A stretch of DNA of 35,361 bases from Alphaproteobacteria bacterium (lineage in GTDB: Bacteria; Pseudomonadota; Alphaproteobacteria; UBA6615). The DNA is taken from the NCBI GenBank assembly GCA_002722515.1, contig PBMH01000002.1:6246-41606 (forward strand), in the 5' to 3' direction. The notes beneath the pieces were generated by a model. The model ran no database searches. It was given only the letters and a program-made list of their open reading frames with translations, and was not told where the DNA came from. Positions 26,849-35,234 of the stretch are shown here, one piece after another. Within the stretch, counting starts at the first letter, position 1. Each line of letters starts with the position of its first letter. Made by a program: the position numbers and the translations under genes.

Positions 26849-27490
26849 CTACTCGGCTACTAGGGCGTTGCGCGCCAGGTCAAACAGCGGGAAAAACGCT
26901 TCAGAGTCCTGTGCTCCCGAAATTCCGTAATCGCCATTCACCAAATAATAAGGAACAGCACTGATCCCCATACGCCTGGCCCGCAGATCCTCGGCAAGGA
27001 CAGTATCGCGCTCGTCTTCGCTCGCCAGAAACGTCGCCGTTGCCTCACGCTCGAGACCAACGAGAACAGCGACCCTCAGCAATGTTTCGTCTTCACCAAT
27101 ATTGTCACCTTCAAAAAAGAATGCCCTGAACAGCGCCTCAACCATTGTGTCCTGAATGCCAAAGCGGTCAGCATAGCAAACTAGCCGGTGCGACTTGATC
27201 GTATTGGGCATACATCGGATTTTCTCGAAATCGAAGGGGATCCTTTCTGAGTGTCCAGCGCCCGCGACAGCGCCATAAATACTGGCTGCCCGTTGGGGCC
27301 AGCCGAATTTCATTGCTAGATAGCGCTCGCGTTCCATACCAACCAAAGGCATGTCCGGGTTAAGCTGAAACGCATGCCATTTGATCGACACATCGATGTC
27401 GTCACGCGCTGCTATCGCGCGTTCGAGGCGCCGTTTCCCTATAAAACACCACGGACACACTAGGTCGGAGTAGATGTCAATCTGCACCAT
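26849..27490 (-). CDS. DsbA-family oxidoreductase, FrnE-like
   Basis: The 213-residue thioredoxin-fold protein begins MVQIDIYSDLVCPWCFIGKRRLE, with the redox motif CPWC at 12-15. A helical insertion domain and the cis-proline region GISAVPYYLVNGDYGISGAQ follow. This pattern is typical of the FrnE / 2-hydroxychromene-2-carboxylate isomerase branch of DsbA-like proteins. There is no signal peptide, so it acts in the cytoplasm, where FrnE proteins are implicated in disulfide handling under stress. It converges with mfd with a 12-bp gap and has no operon partner. Confidence 0.9.
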   Translation of the reverse strand: MVQIDIYSDLVCPWCFIGKRRLERAIAARDDIDVSIKWHAFQLNPDMPLVGMERERYLAMKFGWPQRAASIYGAVAGAGHSERIPFDFEKIRCMPNTIKSHRLVCYADRFGIQDTMVEALFRAFFFEGDNIGEDETLLRVAVLVGLEREATATFLASEDERDTVLAEDLRARRMGISAVPYYLVNGDYGISGAQDSEAFFPLFDLARNALVAE

Positions 27491-27601
27491 ACCAAGAGCC
27501 TGCGGTGGTTAATCGGACGGGTCAAGTATGGTCGCATCAGTGAAGCCCGCTTCAAGAAACCCCGTTGAGCAGGCATAATCAAACTTGAAGAAAGGACACG
27601 C

Positions 27602-28318
27602 ATGATACTCGAACACCGCGCCTACACAATGAAACCGGGCCTACTCGAACGATTCTATGAGACCCAGGTCGAACGCGGCTTTGATGCCGTCCGCCCGGTC
27701 ATTGATCGCGTTATTGGCTACTTCTCAACTGTTAGCGGTCCAGCCGATCAGGTTATTCATCTTTATGCCTTCGATTCGCTCGACGATTGGCAAACCAGGT
27801 TGCATGGACTCTACGGTGTACCTGAGCTTGAGCCTTACTTTTTGAATGTGCGACCCCTGATGCTAGCACAGGAAAATCGTATCCTGCTGCCGGCGCCACT
27901 ACCAGAGTTGACGCCGTATTTTTCCGCCGAGGGTTACTGGACGCCCGATGATCCCCCACTTGCCGACCCCCTAACCATCCGCAATATTCTTGTGGAAGAG
28001 CAGATCGTCCAAGTGAACCCGGGCATGCTCGGTAAGTATTGGGAGCTGCTGGAGTACCATGGAGTACCAGCCATGACCCCACTGAAAACAAACATTATCG
28101 GTAGCTTTTTTATGATGGTTGGTAGCCTTCATCAGGTCTATCACTACTGGTTCTTTGACGGATTTGACGATCGAACCCGCCGCCACAATGCCGTCCGTGC
28201 AAACCCCAAATGGGTCCGCTACCAGGATGAAGTTCGTCCCTATCTAGCCGGGCAGGAGACCAAGCTCATGGTACCGGCACCAGTACCTGAGATGGTTCCG
28301 CTTTTTCGGCATGACTGA
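27602..28318 (+). CDS. NIPSNAP-family protein with two NIPSNAP domains
   Basis: The 238-residue protein consists of two ferredoxin-like NIPSNAP modules. The first (about 1-100) begins LEHRAYTMKPGLLERFYETQ; the second (about 125-238) has IVQVNPGMLGKYWELLE and VYHYWFFDGFDDRTRRHNAV. Both halves end in the same type of sequence, LLPAPLPELTPYF and MVPAPVPEMVPLF, showing internal duplication. Bacterial members often lie in degradation clusters but have no firm general function. An AAAGGAC ribosome-binding site supports the ATG at 27602. It is a possible partner of the arsC-aquaporin pair that follows after 74 bp, but nothing in it relates to arsenic. Confidence 0.85.
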   Translation: MILEHRAYTMKPGLLERFYETQVERGFDAVRPVIDRVIGYFSTVSGPADQVIHLYAFDSLDDWQTRLHGLYGVPELEPYFLNVRPLMLAQENRILLPAPLPELTPYFSAEGYWTPDDPPLADPLTIRNILVEEQIVQVNPGMLGKYWELLEYHGVPAMTPLKTNIIGSFFMMVGSLHQVYHYWFFDGFDDRTRRHNAVRANPKWVRYQDEVRPYLAGQETKLMVPAPVPEMVPLFRHD

Positions 28319-28362
28319 ACGTCACCTTTATGTAACCTCTATGCGCTATACCGGTCCGCAAT

Positions 28363-28381
28363 CCTCATGCGCGGAATGAGG
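28363..28381 (+). promoter_or_regulatory. hairpin covering the arsC ribosome-binding site
   Basis: CCTCAT (28363-28368) pairs perfectly with ATGAGG (28376-28381) around a 7-base loop. The 3' arm contains most of the ribosome-binding site GAGGGA (28378-28383) of the arsC ATG at 28393, so the folded form would hide it. A control role is inferred from structure only. Confidence 0.4.
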
Positions 28382-28392
28382 GACGAAAATTG

Positions 28393-28902
28393 ATGACCCT
28401 GGAAACCCGCAATGTTCTGTTCATATGCACGGGAAATTCTGCCCGCAGCATCCTAGCGGAAAGTATACTCAACACTTTAGGCGTCGGGCGCTTTAGGGGT
28501 TTTAGTGCCGGCAGCCAGCCCACCGGAAAGCTCAGCCCAAATGCCGTCACGCTCCTCAAGAGCCTGAACCATCCAACGGCAAACCTGCGATCAAAGAATT
28601 GGCTGGAATTCACACAACCAGGCGCACCCGCGCTCCACTTCATCTTCACCGTTTGCGACCAGGCGGCGGGCGAGACATGCCCTATCTGGCCTGGCAAACC
28701 CATCTCTGCCCACTGGGGCCTGCCGGACCCTGCAGCCGTAACGGGCTCTCAGGAAACGATTGCCGGAGCATTCTCCGAAACCTACCGATTGCTGAACCAA
28801 ATCATTGGGGCCTTCGTCAGCCTACCGATTGACTCCCTAGACAAACATGAACTGCAAGAGCGCCTGGAAAAGATAGGTAGCGATCATCGCGAATTGGCTT
28901 AG
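28393..28902 (+). CDS. arsC: arsenate reductase, low-molecular-weight phosphatase type
   Basis: The 169-residue protein has the phosphatase P-loop CTGNSARS (Cys12 to Arg18, a CX5R motif) and two further redox cysteines, Cys88 and Cys96, in VCDQAAGETCPIWPG. It also has the acid-loop motif GLPDPA with Asp112. Three cysteines in this layout are the hallmark of thioredoxin-coupled arsenate reductases, which reduce arsenate to arsenite in the cytoplasm. The ATG at 28393 fits GAGGGA nine bases upstream; a TTG lies directly before it. An aquaporin gene starts 10 bp after the stop, the same pairing as aqpS-arsC in Sinorhizobium meliloti (order differs). No arsR, arsB or acr3 gene is nearby. Confidence 0.92.
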   Translation: MTLETRNVLFICTGNSARSILAESILNTLGVGRFRGFSAGSQPTGKLSPNAVTLLKSLNHPTANLRSKNWLEFTQPGAPALHFIFTVCDQAAGETCPIWPGKPISAHWGLPDPAAVTGSQETIAGAFSETYRLLNQIIGAFVSLPIDSLDKHELQERLEKIGSDHRELA

Positions 28903-28911
28903 TTTAACGCT

Positions 28912-29592
28912 ATGACAAAGCATGACCTAACGCGCCGTTTGGCCGCGGAATTCATTGGAACGACTTTCCTGCTCGCGACTGTAATCGGCTCGGGGATTAT
29001 GGGCGAGGCCCTGTCCGGCGGTAATATTGCCCTCGCACTTCTTGGGAATACCGTTGCAACAGGCGCGATCCTTATAGTTCTGATCCTCGTCTTCGGGCCA
29101 ATCTCCGGTGCGCATTTCAACCCAGCAGTTACCCTTACATTTCTGCTGCGCCGCGAAATAACGCCTTTCCATTCGATCCTCTATGTAGCGGTTCAAATCA
29201 TCGCGGGGCTATTTGGTGCGTTGGTGGCCCATGTTATGTTCGGCGAGCCTGCATTCTCAGCCTCGATGAACGCCCGAACCGGGTTCGGGCAATGGACGGG
29301 CGAGTTCGTCGCAACCTTTGGACTAATTGCAGCAATCCTTGGGTGTATTCGGTTTCGGCCCGAGGCGGTCCCTTATGCGGTAGGCCTGTTCATAACAGCG
29401 GGCTACTGGTTCACATCATCAACGTCCTTCGCTAACCCCGCCGTCACAATCGCGAGATCAGTCACAGACAGTTTCTCTGGCATTCGACCTGACGACGCCC
29501 CGGTCTTCATTATAGTGCAGCTAGGCGCAGCAATTTTAGCAACAGCGGTTTTCGGCTGGTTCGCCGGCGGAGAAAAGGAAAACACCGGCTAA
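28912..29592 (+). CDS. aquaporin (MIP family), probable arsenite channel
   Basis: The 226-residue protein has six membrane segments and both aquaporin half-helices: HFNPAVT (NPA at 70-72) and FANPAVTIARS (NPA at 175-177), with the selectivity-filter arginine Arg182 seven residues after Asn175. It is a passive pore in the inner membrane. Because arsC lies just upstream, the likely role is exit of arsenite made by ArsC, as described for AqpS of S. meliloti; general water or glycerol transport cannot be excluded. It converges, with a 6-bp gap, with the Bax-like gene. Confidence 0.9.
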   Translation: MTKHDLTRRLAAEFIGTTFLLATVIGSGIMGEALSGGNIALALLGNTVATGAILIVLILVFGPISGAHFNPAVTLTFLLRREITPFHSILYVAVQIIAGLFGALVAHVMFGEPAFSASMNARTGFGQWTGEFVATFGLIAAILGCIRFRPEAVPYAVGLFITAGYWFTSSTSFANPAVTIARSVTDSFSGIRPDDAPVFIIVQLGAAILATAVFGWFAGGEKENTG

Positions 29593-29598
29593 TATCTT

Positions 29599-30570
29599 CT
29601 AGAACAGACCCGCCCGGAGCTCGATTGGTGGACCATCTTCTAGTTCCGCCGTATCCGTTCCGCTAAGACCGTTGACCCGGATGAGCCCGCGCACTTCATC
29701 TATATATGCCACTCCTCGCTCCGAGTACGCCTTAAGCCCAGCCACCAAAGCGTTACCATGCAGAACCCTGTCGTTGCTGCGCGCGACAGCACGCATTTCA
29801 CGAAATGGGCGATAAGCCGGATTGGTATTCAAATTCGCGGCGTATCCACGGACCGATGCTATTGGCGTTTTGAAACTCGCAATTCGATAGTCGCCCAGTT
29901 CCTGTCGCTGTTTCTCTGGTTTCAATCCCTTTCCATAATGCCACTGTCCGAACAGGGCATTCCCTTCAACCGCAAAACGAGACAGGGCGTAGGCACTTTC
30001 GATTGCCCCCTGAGATAGCGCTAGGGACGGGGGGATGATGTCGACGCGTAATGTCAATTTTGCCAACTGAGCGGCCGTAGGGAAATCCCTGGAATCAGAA
30101 TCTTTCAGATCAATAACATCGTAACGTTCGGCGAGATGCCGCAACCATCCGTGGTCGTCACGCGATAAATCCCTTCCTCCAGAAGAGCGTTTTTGCAGCT
30201 CAGCGAGACGGGCCCTGTCTTCTAGGATATCCTTATTAACCTGCAGGACTAGGGGCAGCAACGTCCGGAAAAATAGGCTCTTTTTCTGTTTTACGTCTAG
30301 GTCTTTCGCCCAGCCTTCTGGTACCGCAGTGATGAACACCGGCGGTACCTGTACGTTACCTGCACGCAGCGCCTCCATCGTATAACCTTGCTCGATGTAA
30401 TAGCTGTGCAGTTGGGCAGGTGACTTTAGTCCGATCGAGGTGCCGACAGCAGAGCCCTGCATGAACCAGAGCAGCGCGGCAATCAAAATCGACGTCGTAG
30501 CTAGTACTAGACGCCCCCGTCCCGCAGCTAGCTGGATTCTGCGAGAAATACTTCCAAGTATTCGAGCCAC
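29599..30570 (-). CDS. Bax-like glucosaminidase-domain protein
   Basis: The 323-residue protein has a basic N terminus, one membrane segment at about 21-38 (signal anchor), and a glucosaminidase domain. The catalytic glutamate is probably Glu191 in LSQGAIESAYALSRFAVEGNALFGQW, the pattern of the E. coli Bax / FlgJ-type N-acetylglucosaminidase family. It probably cuts peptidoglycan in the periplasm. The start is a GTG at 30570 with AGGAC five bases upstream. It stands alone on the minus strand between the aquaporin and the YciI-like gene. Confidence 0.88.
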   Translation of the reverse strand: MARILGSISRRIQLAAGRGRLVLATTSILIAALLWFMQGSAVGTSIGLKSPAQLHSYYIEQGYTMEALRAGNVQVPPVFITAVPEGWAKDLDVKQKKSLFFRTLLPLVLQVNKDILEDRARLAELQKRSSGGRDLSRDDHGWLRHLAERYDVIDLKDSDSRDFPTAAQLAKLTLRVDIIPPSLALSQGAIESAYALSRFAVEGNALFGQWHYGKGLKPEKQRQELGDYRIASFKTPIASVRGYAANLNTNPAYRPFREMRAVARSNDRVLHGNALVAGLKAYSERGVAYIDEVRGLIRVNGLSGTDTAELEDGPPIELRAGLF

Positions 30571-30713
30571 GAGTAGTCCTATTCAACGTTCGTAATACGT
30601 CCAAACCAAGCGGAATCGGCGTGGTGTTTTCTAAGCCGATTACATAAAGTCAGCGCCTATGTATTCCGGCGCCTGCGCGCCGTCAAAGTCTCAAACGACA
30701 ATTGTGAGGAAAA

Positions 30714-31106
30714 ATGGCAGACGGACCACCTACAAGAACGCAGATATTGGAAGCCTCTGGCGACATGCTCAAGTGGCAGGTCTACGTGGTGCATACGTTC
30801 CCGACCGACGGTATGGGACCAGTAATGGAGAATATCGGCCCGCATCTGGCCCACCAGGCGAAGATGGAAGAAGAAGGCATCTACATTGCAGCCGGTCCGC
30901 ACTGGGCCGATGACGAAGAGACCTGGGAAGGCGAGGGCATGTTTGTCGTGCGTGCGCGTGACCTGGCCCATGCAAACGAGATCGCAGCATCTGACCCAAT
31001 GCATTCGAGCGGTGCGCGCTCCTACCGCGTCCGTCCCTGGTTGATCAACGAGGGAACAATTACGGTTAAGGTTAATTTTGCTTCGGGTGCGCGCGAAGTT
31101 TCCTAA
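30714..31106 (+). CDS. YciI-like domain protein
   Basis: The 130-residue product resembles YCII-related small alpha/beta-barrel proteins: WQVYVVHTFP, HLAHQAKMEEEGIYIAAGPHW, MFVVRARDLAHANEIAASDP and YRVRPWLINEG. These dimeric domains bind small molecules or act as auxiliary enzymes in degradation pathways; the role here is unknown. GAGGAAA just upstream makes the ATG at 30714 convincing. A perfect terminator follows 25 bp after the stop, so it is probably monocistronic. Confidence 0.82.
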   Translation: MADGPPTRTQILEASGDMLKWQVYVVHTFPTDGMGPVMENIGPHLAHQAKMEEEGIYIAAGPHWADDEETWEGEGMFVVRARDLAHANEIAASDPMHSSGARSYRVRPWLINEGTITVKVNFASGAREVS

Positions 31107-31131
31107 GCGAATTAGAACTTGCAATAAACTT

Positions 31132-31158
31132 AGGGCGGCCTTCGGGCCGCCCTTTCTT
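31132..31158 (+). terminator. rho-independent terminator of the YciI-like gene
   Basis: AGGGCGGCC (31132-31140) and GGCCGCCCT (31145-31153) form a perfect 9-bp stem closed by the stable TTCG tetraloop, followed by a short T/C run. Confidence 0.88.
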
Positions 31159-31417
31159 CGCGCTATCAGCCGGCAGATCCCGCCCGTCAGTCCTTCTTCG
31201 CTAATCAAGAAATAGCTGGATGGATGGTCACCGGAAGACGCGGTTCGTATTGTTTTCAACGGACTTGATACGATCCAAGCAAGCAACAGTTTTACCGTTA
31301 CGTCATCGATACATAGCGAGGTCAACCGGCGTCAAACTGTTCTGAGCAAATAAATCGTGCCGCTCGGTGCATTATGGTCAACAATGCGAGGTTCATTAAA
31401 AAAGGAGGGGAAGGAAA
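31159..31417 (+). promoter_or_regulatory. intergenic region upstream of the cupin/Tct genes
   Basis: Together with the terminator, 31107-31417 is a gene-free stretch of 311 bp. I find no convincing -35/-10 pair. GGTCAAC occurs twice as a direct repeat (31320-31326 and 31376-31382), a possible operator, weakly supported. A perfect ribosome-binding site AGGAGG (31403-31408) lies before the cupin ATG. Confidence 0.25.
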
Positions 31418-31813
31418 ATGCCAATATATAAAGGAGCCGAAATGGTACCGACGCCCGACAGCGTCCGTCCACACATCATGATGAAGCAGTATGGGGGCGA
31501 ACTCATTAAGGCGGGGATCGTTACCTACGCCCAAGGCGATGCCCCACCACCACACGTACACCCCAACGATGAACAGTGGATCTACTTGCTTGAGGGACGC
31601 CTCGCCGCAGTTCTAGGTGACGAGCTCGATATCGTTGGTCCGGGCGACATGGTCTATATTCCACGAAGTGTCCCGCACGGCATACGGCTGCTCGGGGACG
31701 AGTGTCGTTTCTTCACCTGCAAGAGCCCAGCCGGATCTGGGGCCCTCAGCGAGGACTACACCCCAATCCCGAATTTAGATGAAATGGTAGCACGGCTAGA
31801 GAGCGCACAGTAG
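31418..31813 (+). CDS. cupin-domain protein
   Basis: This 131-residue single-domain cupin has motif 1 as PPHVHPNDEQWIYLLEG, with two histidines and an acidic residue as metal ligands, and motif 2 as GPGDMVYIPRSVPHGIR, containing the last histidine. It is a small metal-binding beta-barrel; possible roles include isomerase, dioxygenase or ligand sensor. The very strong AGGAGG site suggests high translation. It precedes the tripartite transporter by 181 bp on the same strand and may act on the imported compound, which is inference from position. Confidence 0.87.
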   Translation: MPIYKGAEMVPTPDSVRPHIMMKQYGGELIKAGIVTYAQGDAPPPHVHPNDEQWIYLLEGRLAAVLGDELDIVGPGDMVYIPRSVPHGIRLLGDECRFFTCKSPAGSGALSEDYTPIPNLDEMVARLESAQ

Positions 31814-31994
31814 TAGCCCCATAAAGAAACGGCATAAAACTGTAGGGGCAAGGCTCTTGTATAAGACTAGACAAGCGTACCCCCATCGATTGATACTCAG
31901 GAAACCAAATCTCCGTGATTTCGGTTCATGGGGGACCGCAACTCGGATTTTTATGACCGGGCTATATAGCCTGCCAATGTTGGGAGAAGATCTG

Positions 31995-32921
31995 ATGAAA
32001 AAGTCAGTTGTAATGGGCCGAGTAGCCCTCGGTGCGTTTGCCGGTGCAATCTTATCGTTCGCAGCGGGAAGTGCTCTCGCAGATTATCCGGACAAGCCTA
32101 TCACCTTCATTGTTCCTTATTCGCCGGGTGGTGGGTCCGACCAGCAAGCCCGCCGGCTTCAGCCGGGCCTAGAAGAGGCGCTCGGAGTCGAAGTCCGTAT
32201 CGTCTATAAGACCGGCGGCGGCGGCGCAGTTGGCTTCAACGAGCTATGGCGCTCGAAGGCCGACGGCTACACCATCAGCAACGTCGTTGTTCCTAACGTC
32301 GTCATCGCTGCCAAGGGCAAGGATGTTGGATTCAAGCCGGGTGAGTTCTCGTACATTGGAATGACGGTCCGTTCCGTCGGCGCGCTCATGGTCCCCAAGG
32401 GGAGCAAGTACAGTTCACTCTCTAAGTTTGTGGCAGCAGCCAAAGCGAACCCGGGCAAACTGACTGTCGCAGGTGTCGGCAGCACGGGTGAACGTAACTT
32501 TGGCGAGCTCGCCAAAATCCTCGGCATCAAGACCACCTACGTACCGGTGTCTGGCGGCGTCGGCAAGATGATGCCGATGTTGCAGGGTAAACATGTTGAC
32601 GCAGGCATGACCGCCTCCAACCACGCCGTTAAGCATAAAGCCACGGTGGACACGCTGGTCGTTGCCGGCCCGACACCCACGGCCGCGCTGCCCGGCGTGC
32701 CGAGCGAGCCGAAGTGGGAGTACACGACTACGTGGGGAATTATGGCGCCCCCGGGTACGCCTGCCGATCGTGTCGCCAAGCTCAACAAGGCACTCTACAA
32801 AGCGACGGCCAAGCCCAACGTCATAAAGATCGTGAATAGTCTGGGGCTGACGCAGATGCGCCAGACCCCTGCAGAGGCAGAGGCCTACGTCCAGGCGGCT
32901 ATCAAAAAGTTCGCAAACTAG
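31995..32921 (+). CDS. tctC: tripartite tricarboxylate transporter substrate-binding protein (TctC/Bug family)
   Basis: The 308-residue periplasmic binding protein starts with a signal peptide (MKKSVVMGRV, then a hydrophobic stretch, cut after ALA at residue 29). The mature part begins DYPDKPITFIVPYSPGGGSD, the family signature, and continues with VYKTGGGGAVGFNEL, GVGSTGERNFGELAK and WGIMAPPGTPADRVAKLN. Bug proteins bind organic acids in the periplasm; the ligand is unknown. The frame is open back to 31857, but the ATG at 31995 has GGGAGAAG just upstream and starts a proper signal peptide. The two membrane subunits follow after a large hairpin. Confidence 0.93.
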   Translation: MKKSVVMGRVALGAFAGAILSFAAGSALADYPDKPITFIVPYSPGGGSDQQARRLQPGLEEALGVEVRIVYKTGGGGAVGFNELWRSKADGYTISNVVVPNVVIAAKGKDVGFKPGEFSYIGMTVRSVGALMVPKGSKYSSLSKFVAAAKANPGKLTVAGVGSTGERNFGELAKILGIKTTYVPVSGGVGKMMPMLQGKHVDAGMTASNHAVKHKATVDTLVVAGPTPTAALPGVPSEPKWEYTTTWGIMAPPGTPADRVAKLNKALYKATAKPNVIKIVNSLGLTQMRQTPAEAEAYVQAAIKKFAN

Positions 32922-32935
32922 CGGCCTTTAAGTAT

Positions 32936-32976
32936 CGGGCTGTCCTGTGTCCCCACCATAGGGCCGGGGCAGCCCG
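32936..32976 (+). promoter_or_regulatory. large intercistronic stem-loop between tctC and tctA
   Basis: CGGGCTGTCCT (32936-32946) pairs with GGGGCAGCCCG (32966-32976), 11 pairs including two G-T wobbles. A CCC/GGG pairing is possible inside the loop. No T-run follows. It may stabilise the tctC message or partly terminate it, giving more binding protein than channel. Confidence 0.55.
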
Positions 32977-33070
32977 TGAATGCCTTTGATTATTAGGATC
33001 CCAGCCGCCCAATTTAAAGAGCGGCCTGTCACTTCCTTACAAACATCAAGTTGGGATTGGGAATGTTGCG

Positions 33071-34600
33071 GTGATTGAAGGTCTCATGCAGACGCTCACG
33101 CTGACAGTCTTCTTCTGGCTGACCGTCGGCGTCATGATCGGCATGGTGGTAGGCACGCTGCCGGGCCTCACGGCGACTATGGGTACGGCGCTGCTGGTAC
33201 CATTTACATTCGCGCTACCTACGGACGCCGGCATCGCCATGCTTGGCGGACTTTATGTCTGCGCCATGTTCTCAGACTCGATTCCCGCGGTCCTGGTCAA
33301 CACGCCGGGGACGCCCGCAGCCATGGCCACCGCCTTCGATGGCCACCCCATGGTGCACAAAGGTAGAGGCCAAGAGGCGATCATCGGCGCCTGCTTTAGC
33401 TCCGCCATCGGTACACTGTTCGGCGCCGCCTGTTACCTACTGCTAGCATGGCCGTTAATCACGATTGCGTTAAAATTTGGCCCGCCCGAGTTTTTTTGGC
33501 TGGGCATCTTTGCCCTGACAATCATCGGCAGCTTGGCCGGCGACTCAATCCTGAAGGGTCTTGCCGGCGGCGCCATCGGGCTACTAATTAGCAGCATCGG
33601 TATTAGCCACGGCAACGAGATCGCCCGATTTACTTTCGGCGTGCCCGAGTTACGCGGCGGGTTATCCCTCGTCGCCGGCCTGATCGGCATTTTCGCGATT
33701 CCACAGGTCCTGTCGATGATCGCGGACCTACGGAAAAAGGAATTCATCGCAGAGTACAAACCCGAAAGCGGACAGACGATGAAGACCATCGTCAAGGTTA
33801 TGGCCCATCCATTCCACGTCATCCGCTCGGCAGTTATCGGCTCGTTTATCGGCATACTACCCGGTGCCGGCAGCCCAATCGCAGCGCTAGTTTCCTACAA
33901 CGAGGCCGTACGCTGGAGTAAGGACAAAGAGAATTTCGGGAAGGGAGATCTGCGCGGTGTCACAGCGTCGGAGATAGCGAATAATGCCGCAGCACCGGCG
34001 GCAATGATCCCTCTGGTCACCCTAGGTGTTCCCGGTTCATCGCCCGCAGCGGTAATTGCAGGCGCTCTCATGCTACGGGGCCTGAACCCGGGACCAGAAC
34101 TCTTCCAAAGTGACGGTTCGCTGGTCTTTTCCTTCGGTTGGTCGCTGCTGTTTGCCGGTATTGTGACTTTCATCCTTGGGACCCTGTTCGCTCCGCTGCT
34201 CGTCCGTATTATCCGGATACCGCTGCGTCTTCTGGCTCCGCTCATCATGCTACTGGCTATCATCGGCGCCTATGCTATCCGCAACAACATTTTCGATGTT
34301 TACATCATGCTGGCGCTCGGGGTCTTCGTATTTCTGATTCGACGTTTCGGCTTCCATCCCGGACCCATCGGGCTAGGATTAATCTTGGGCCCTATTATCG
34401 AACCGTCGCTAGTCCAAGCCATGTACATTTCCGACGCTACGTCGGTCTGGAATGTCTTCTTCTCCGGTACGATCAATGTCATCCTGATTACCCTAAGCGT
34501 ACTATCTATCGCTCTTGTTGTGTGGACCCGCCAACGCGACCGGGCACTCGCACGGGCTGGTGCATCGCCCACACCGGGCAAACCGGACGGACCTGAATAG
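33071..34600 (+). CDS. tctA: tripartite tricarboxylate transporter large membrane subunit (TctA)
   Basis: The 509-residue protein has about eleven or twelve membrane segments and the TctA signatures: GTLPGLTATMGTALLVPFTF early, DSIPAVLVNTPGTPAAMATAFDG, and the second re-entrant-type motif GILPGAGSPIAALVSYNEA in the middle, followed by PLVTLGVPGSSPAAVIAGAL. It forms the ion-coupled uptake channel with TctB. The start is a GTG at 33071 giving MIEGLMQ, matching the usual MLEGL-like start; GGGA lies about ten bases upstream. The small subunit follows after 10 bp. Confidence 0.95.
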   Translation: MIEGLMQTLTLTVFFWLTVGVMIGMVVGTLPGLTATMGTALLVPFTFALPTDAGIAMLGGLYVCAMFSDSIPAVLVNTPGTPAAMATAFDGHPMVHKGRGQEAIIGACFSSAIGTLFGAACYLLLAWPLITIALKFGPPEFFWLGIFALTIIGSLAGDSILKGLAGGAIGLLISSIGISHGNEIARFTFGVPELRGGLSLVAGLIGIFAIPQVLSMIADLRKKEFIAEYKPESGQTMKTIVKVMAHPFHVIRSAVIGSFIGILPGAGSPIAALVSYNEAVRWSKDKENFGKGDLRGVTASEIANNAAAPAAMIPLVTLGVPGSSPAAVIAGALMLRGLNPGPELFQSDGSLVFSFGWSLLFAGIVTFILGTLFAPLLVRIIRIPLRLLAPLIMLLAIIGAYAIRNNIFDVYIMLALGVFVFLIRRFGFHPGPIGLGLILGPIIEPSLVQAMYISDATSVWNVFFSGTINVILITLSVLSIALVVWTRQRDRALARAGASPTPGKPDGPE

Positions 34601-34610
34601 GGAGGCGACA

Positions 34611-35084
34611 ATGAGACGCCTTGCAGACCGTGACCTGCTCACCGCCCTAACGCTTTTCGGCGTCAGCGCCATGTTCGCAGTTGGGTCCAGTTCGGATCCC
34701 AAGGACTGGGCATTTCCCCTTCTGGCAAACTATGTTGTTTTGGGTATCGCTATCACGTTCTTGGCGAAGTTCCTCTGGGCAATATGCCTCAAACATACGC
34801 CCGATCTCCTACAAATGTCGGCAGACAACCGGGCATCGGCTGTCGACGTGCTTGTGTCCTTGGTTATTGTGCTCATTTACTTATTCGTTATGTTCGGTCT
34901 CGGCTTCTGGCCCGCAAGCCTCATTATGCTAATTCTCTCATCGCTCTACCTTACCCGGGAACGCTCAGCTCGAAACATCAGGATGGCGTTCATCGTCCCG
35001 ATCTGCATTTCAATCGTGGCTTTTCTTATATTCACCCAAGTCTTCTATGTGCCGTTCCCCGAAGCCGGTTGGTTCATAAATTAG
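34611..35084 (+). CDS. tctB: tripartite tricarboxylate transporter small membrane subunit (TctB)
   Basis: The 157-residue protein has four predicted membrane helices in the TctB pattern: LLTALTLFGVSAMFAV, FPLLANYVVLGIAITFLAKF, SLVIVLIYLFVMFGLGFWPA and RMAFIVPICISIVAFLIFTQ. It ends VFYVPFPEAGWFIN, close to the family-typical end (FxxxxxVPLPxG). I chose the ATG at 34611, after GGGAGGC, although the frame is open upstream inside tctA. With tctC and tctA it makes a complete transporter in the order C-A-B, whereas C-B-A is more usual. Confidence 0.92.
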   Translation: MRRLADRDLLTALTLFGVSAMFAVGSSSDPKDWAFPLLANYVVLGIAITFLAKFLWAICLKHTPDLLQMSADNRASAVDVLVSLVIVLIYLFVMFGLGFWPASLIMLILSSLYLTRERSARNIRMAFIVPICISIVAFLIFTQVFYVPFPEAGWFIN

Positions 35085-35234
35085 CGGAAGACGCTCAGTG
35101 AGAACGGCGTCGGACATAAGAAGCTTCAAGATTTAGGTAAGGTCTTTCTTCGTTGCCCTGCATATGGCCGCGTCCTGATCTGCACCCCGTTTAAAAGTCA
35201 CGGCCTAGTTGTTGTACCTAATCAACGTGAGAAG

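Noticed and set aside
31857-31994. 46-residue extension of TctC
   Set aside because: It would place sequence before the signal peptide; the ATG at 31995 has a good ribosome-binding site and a complete signal.
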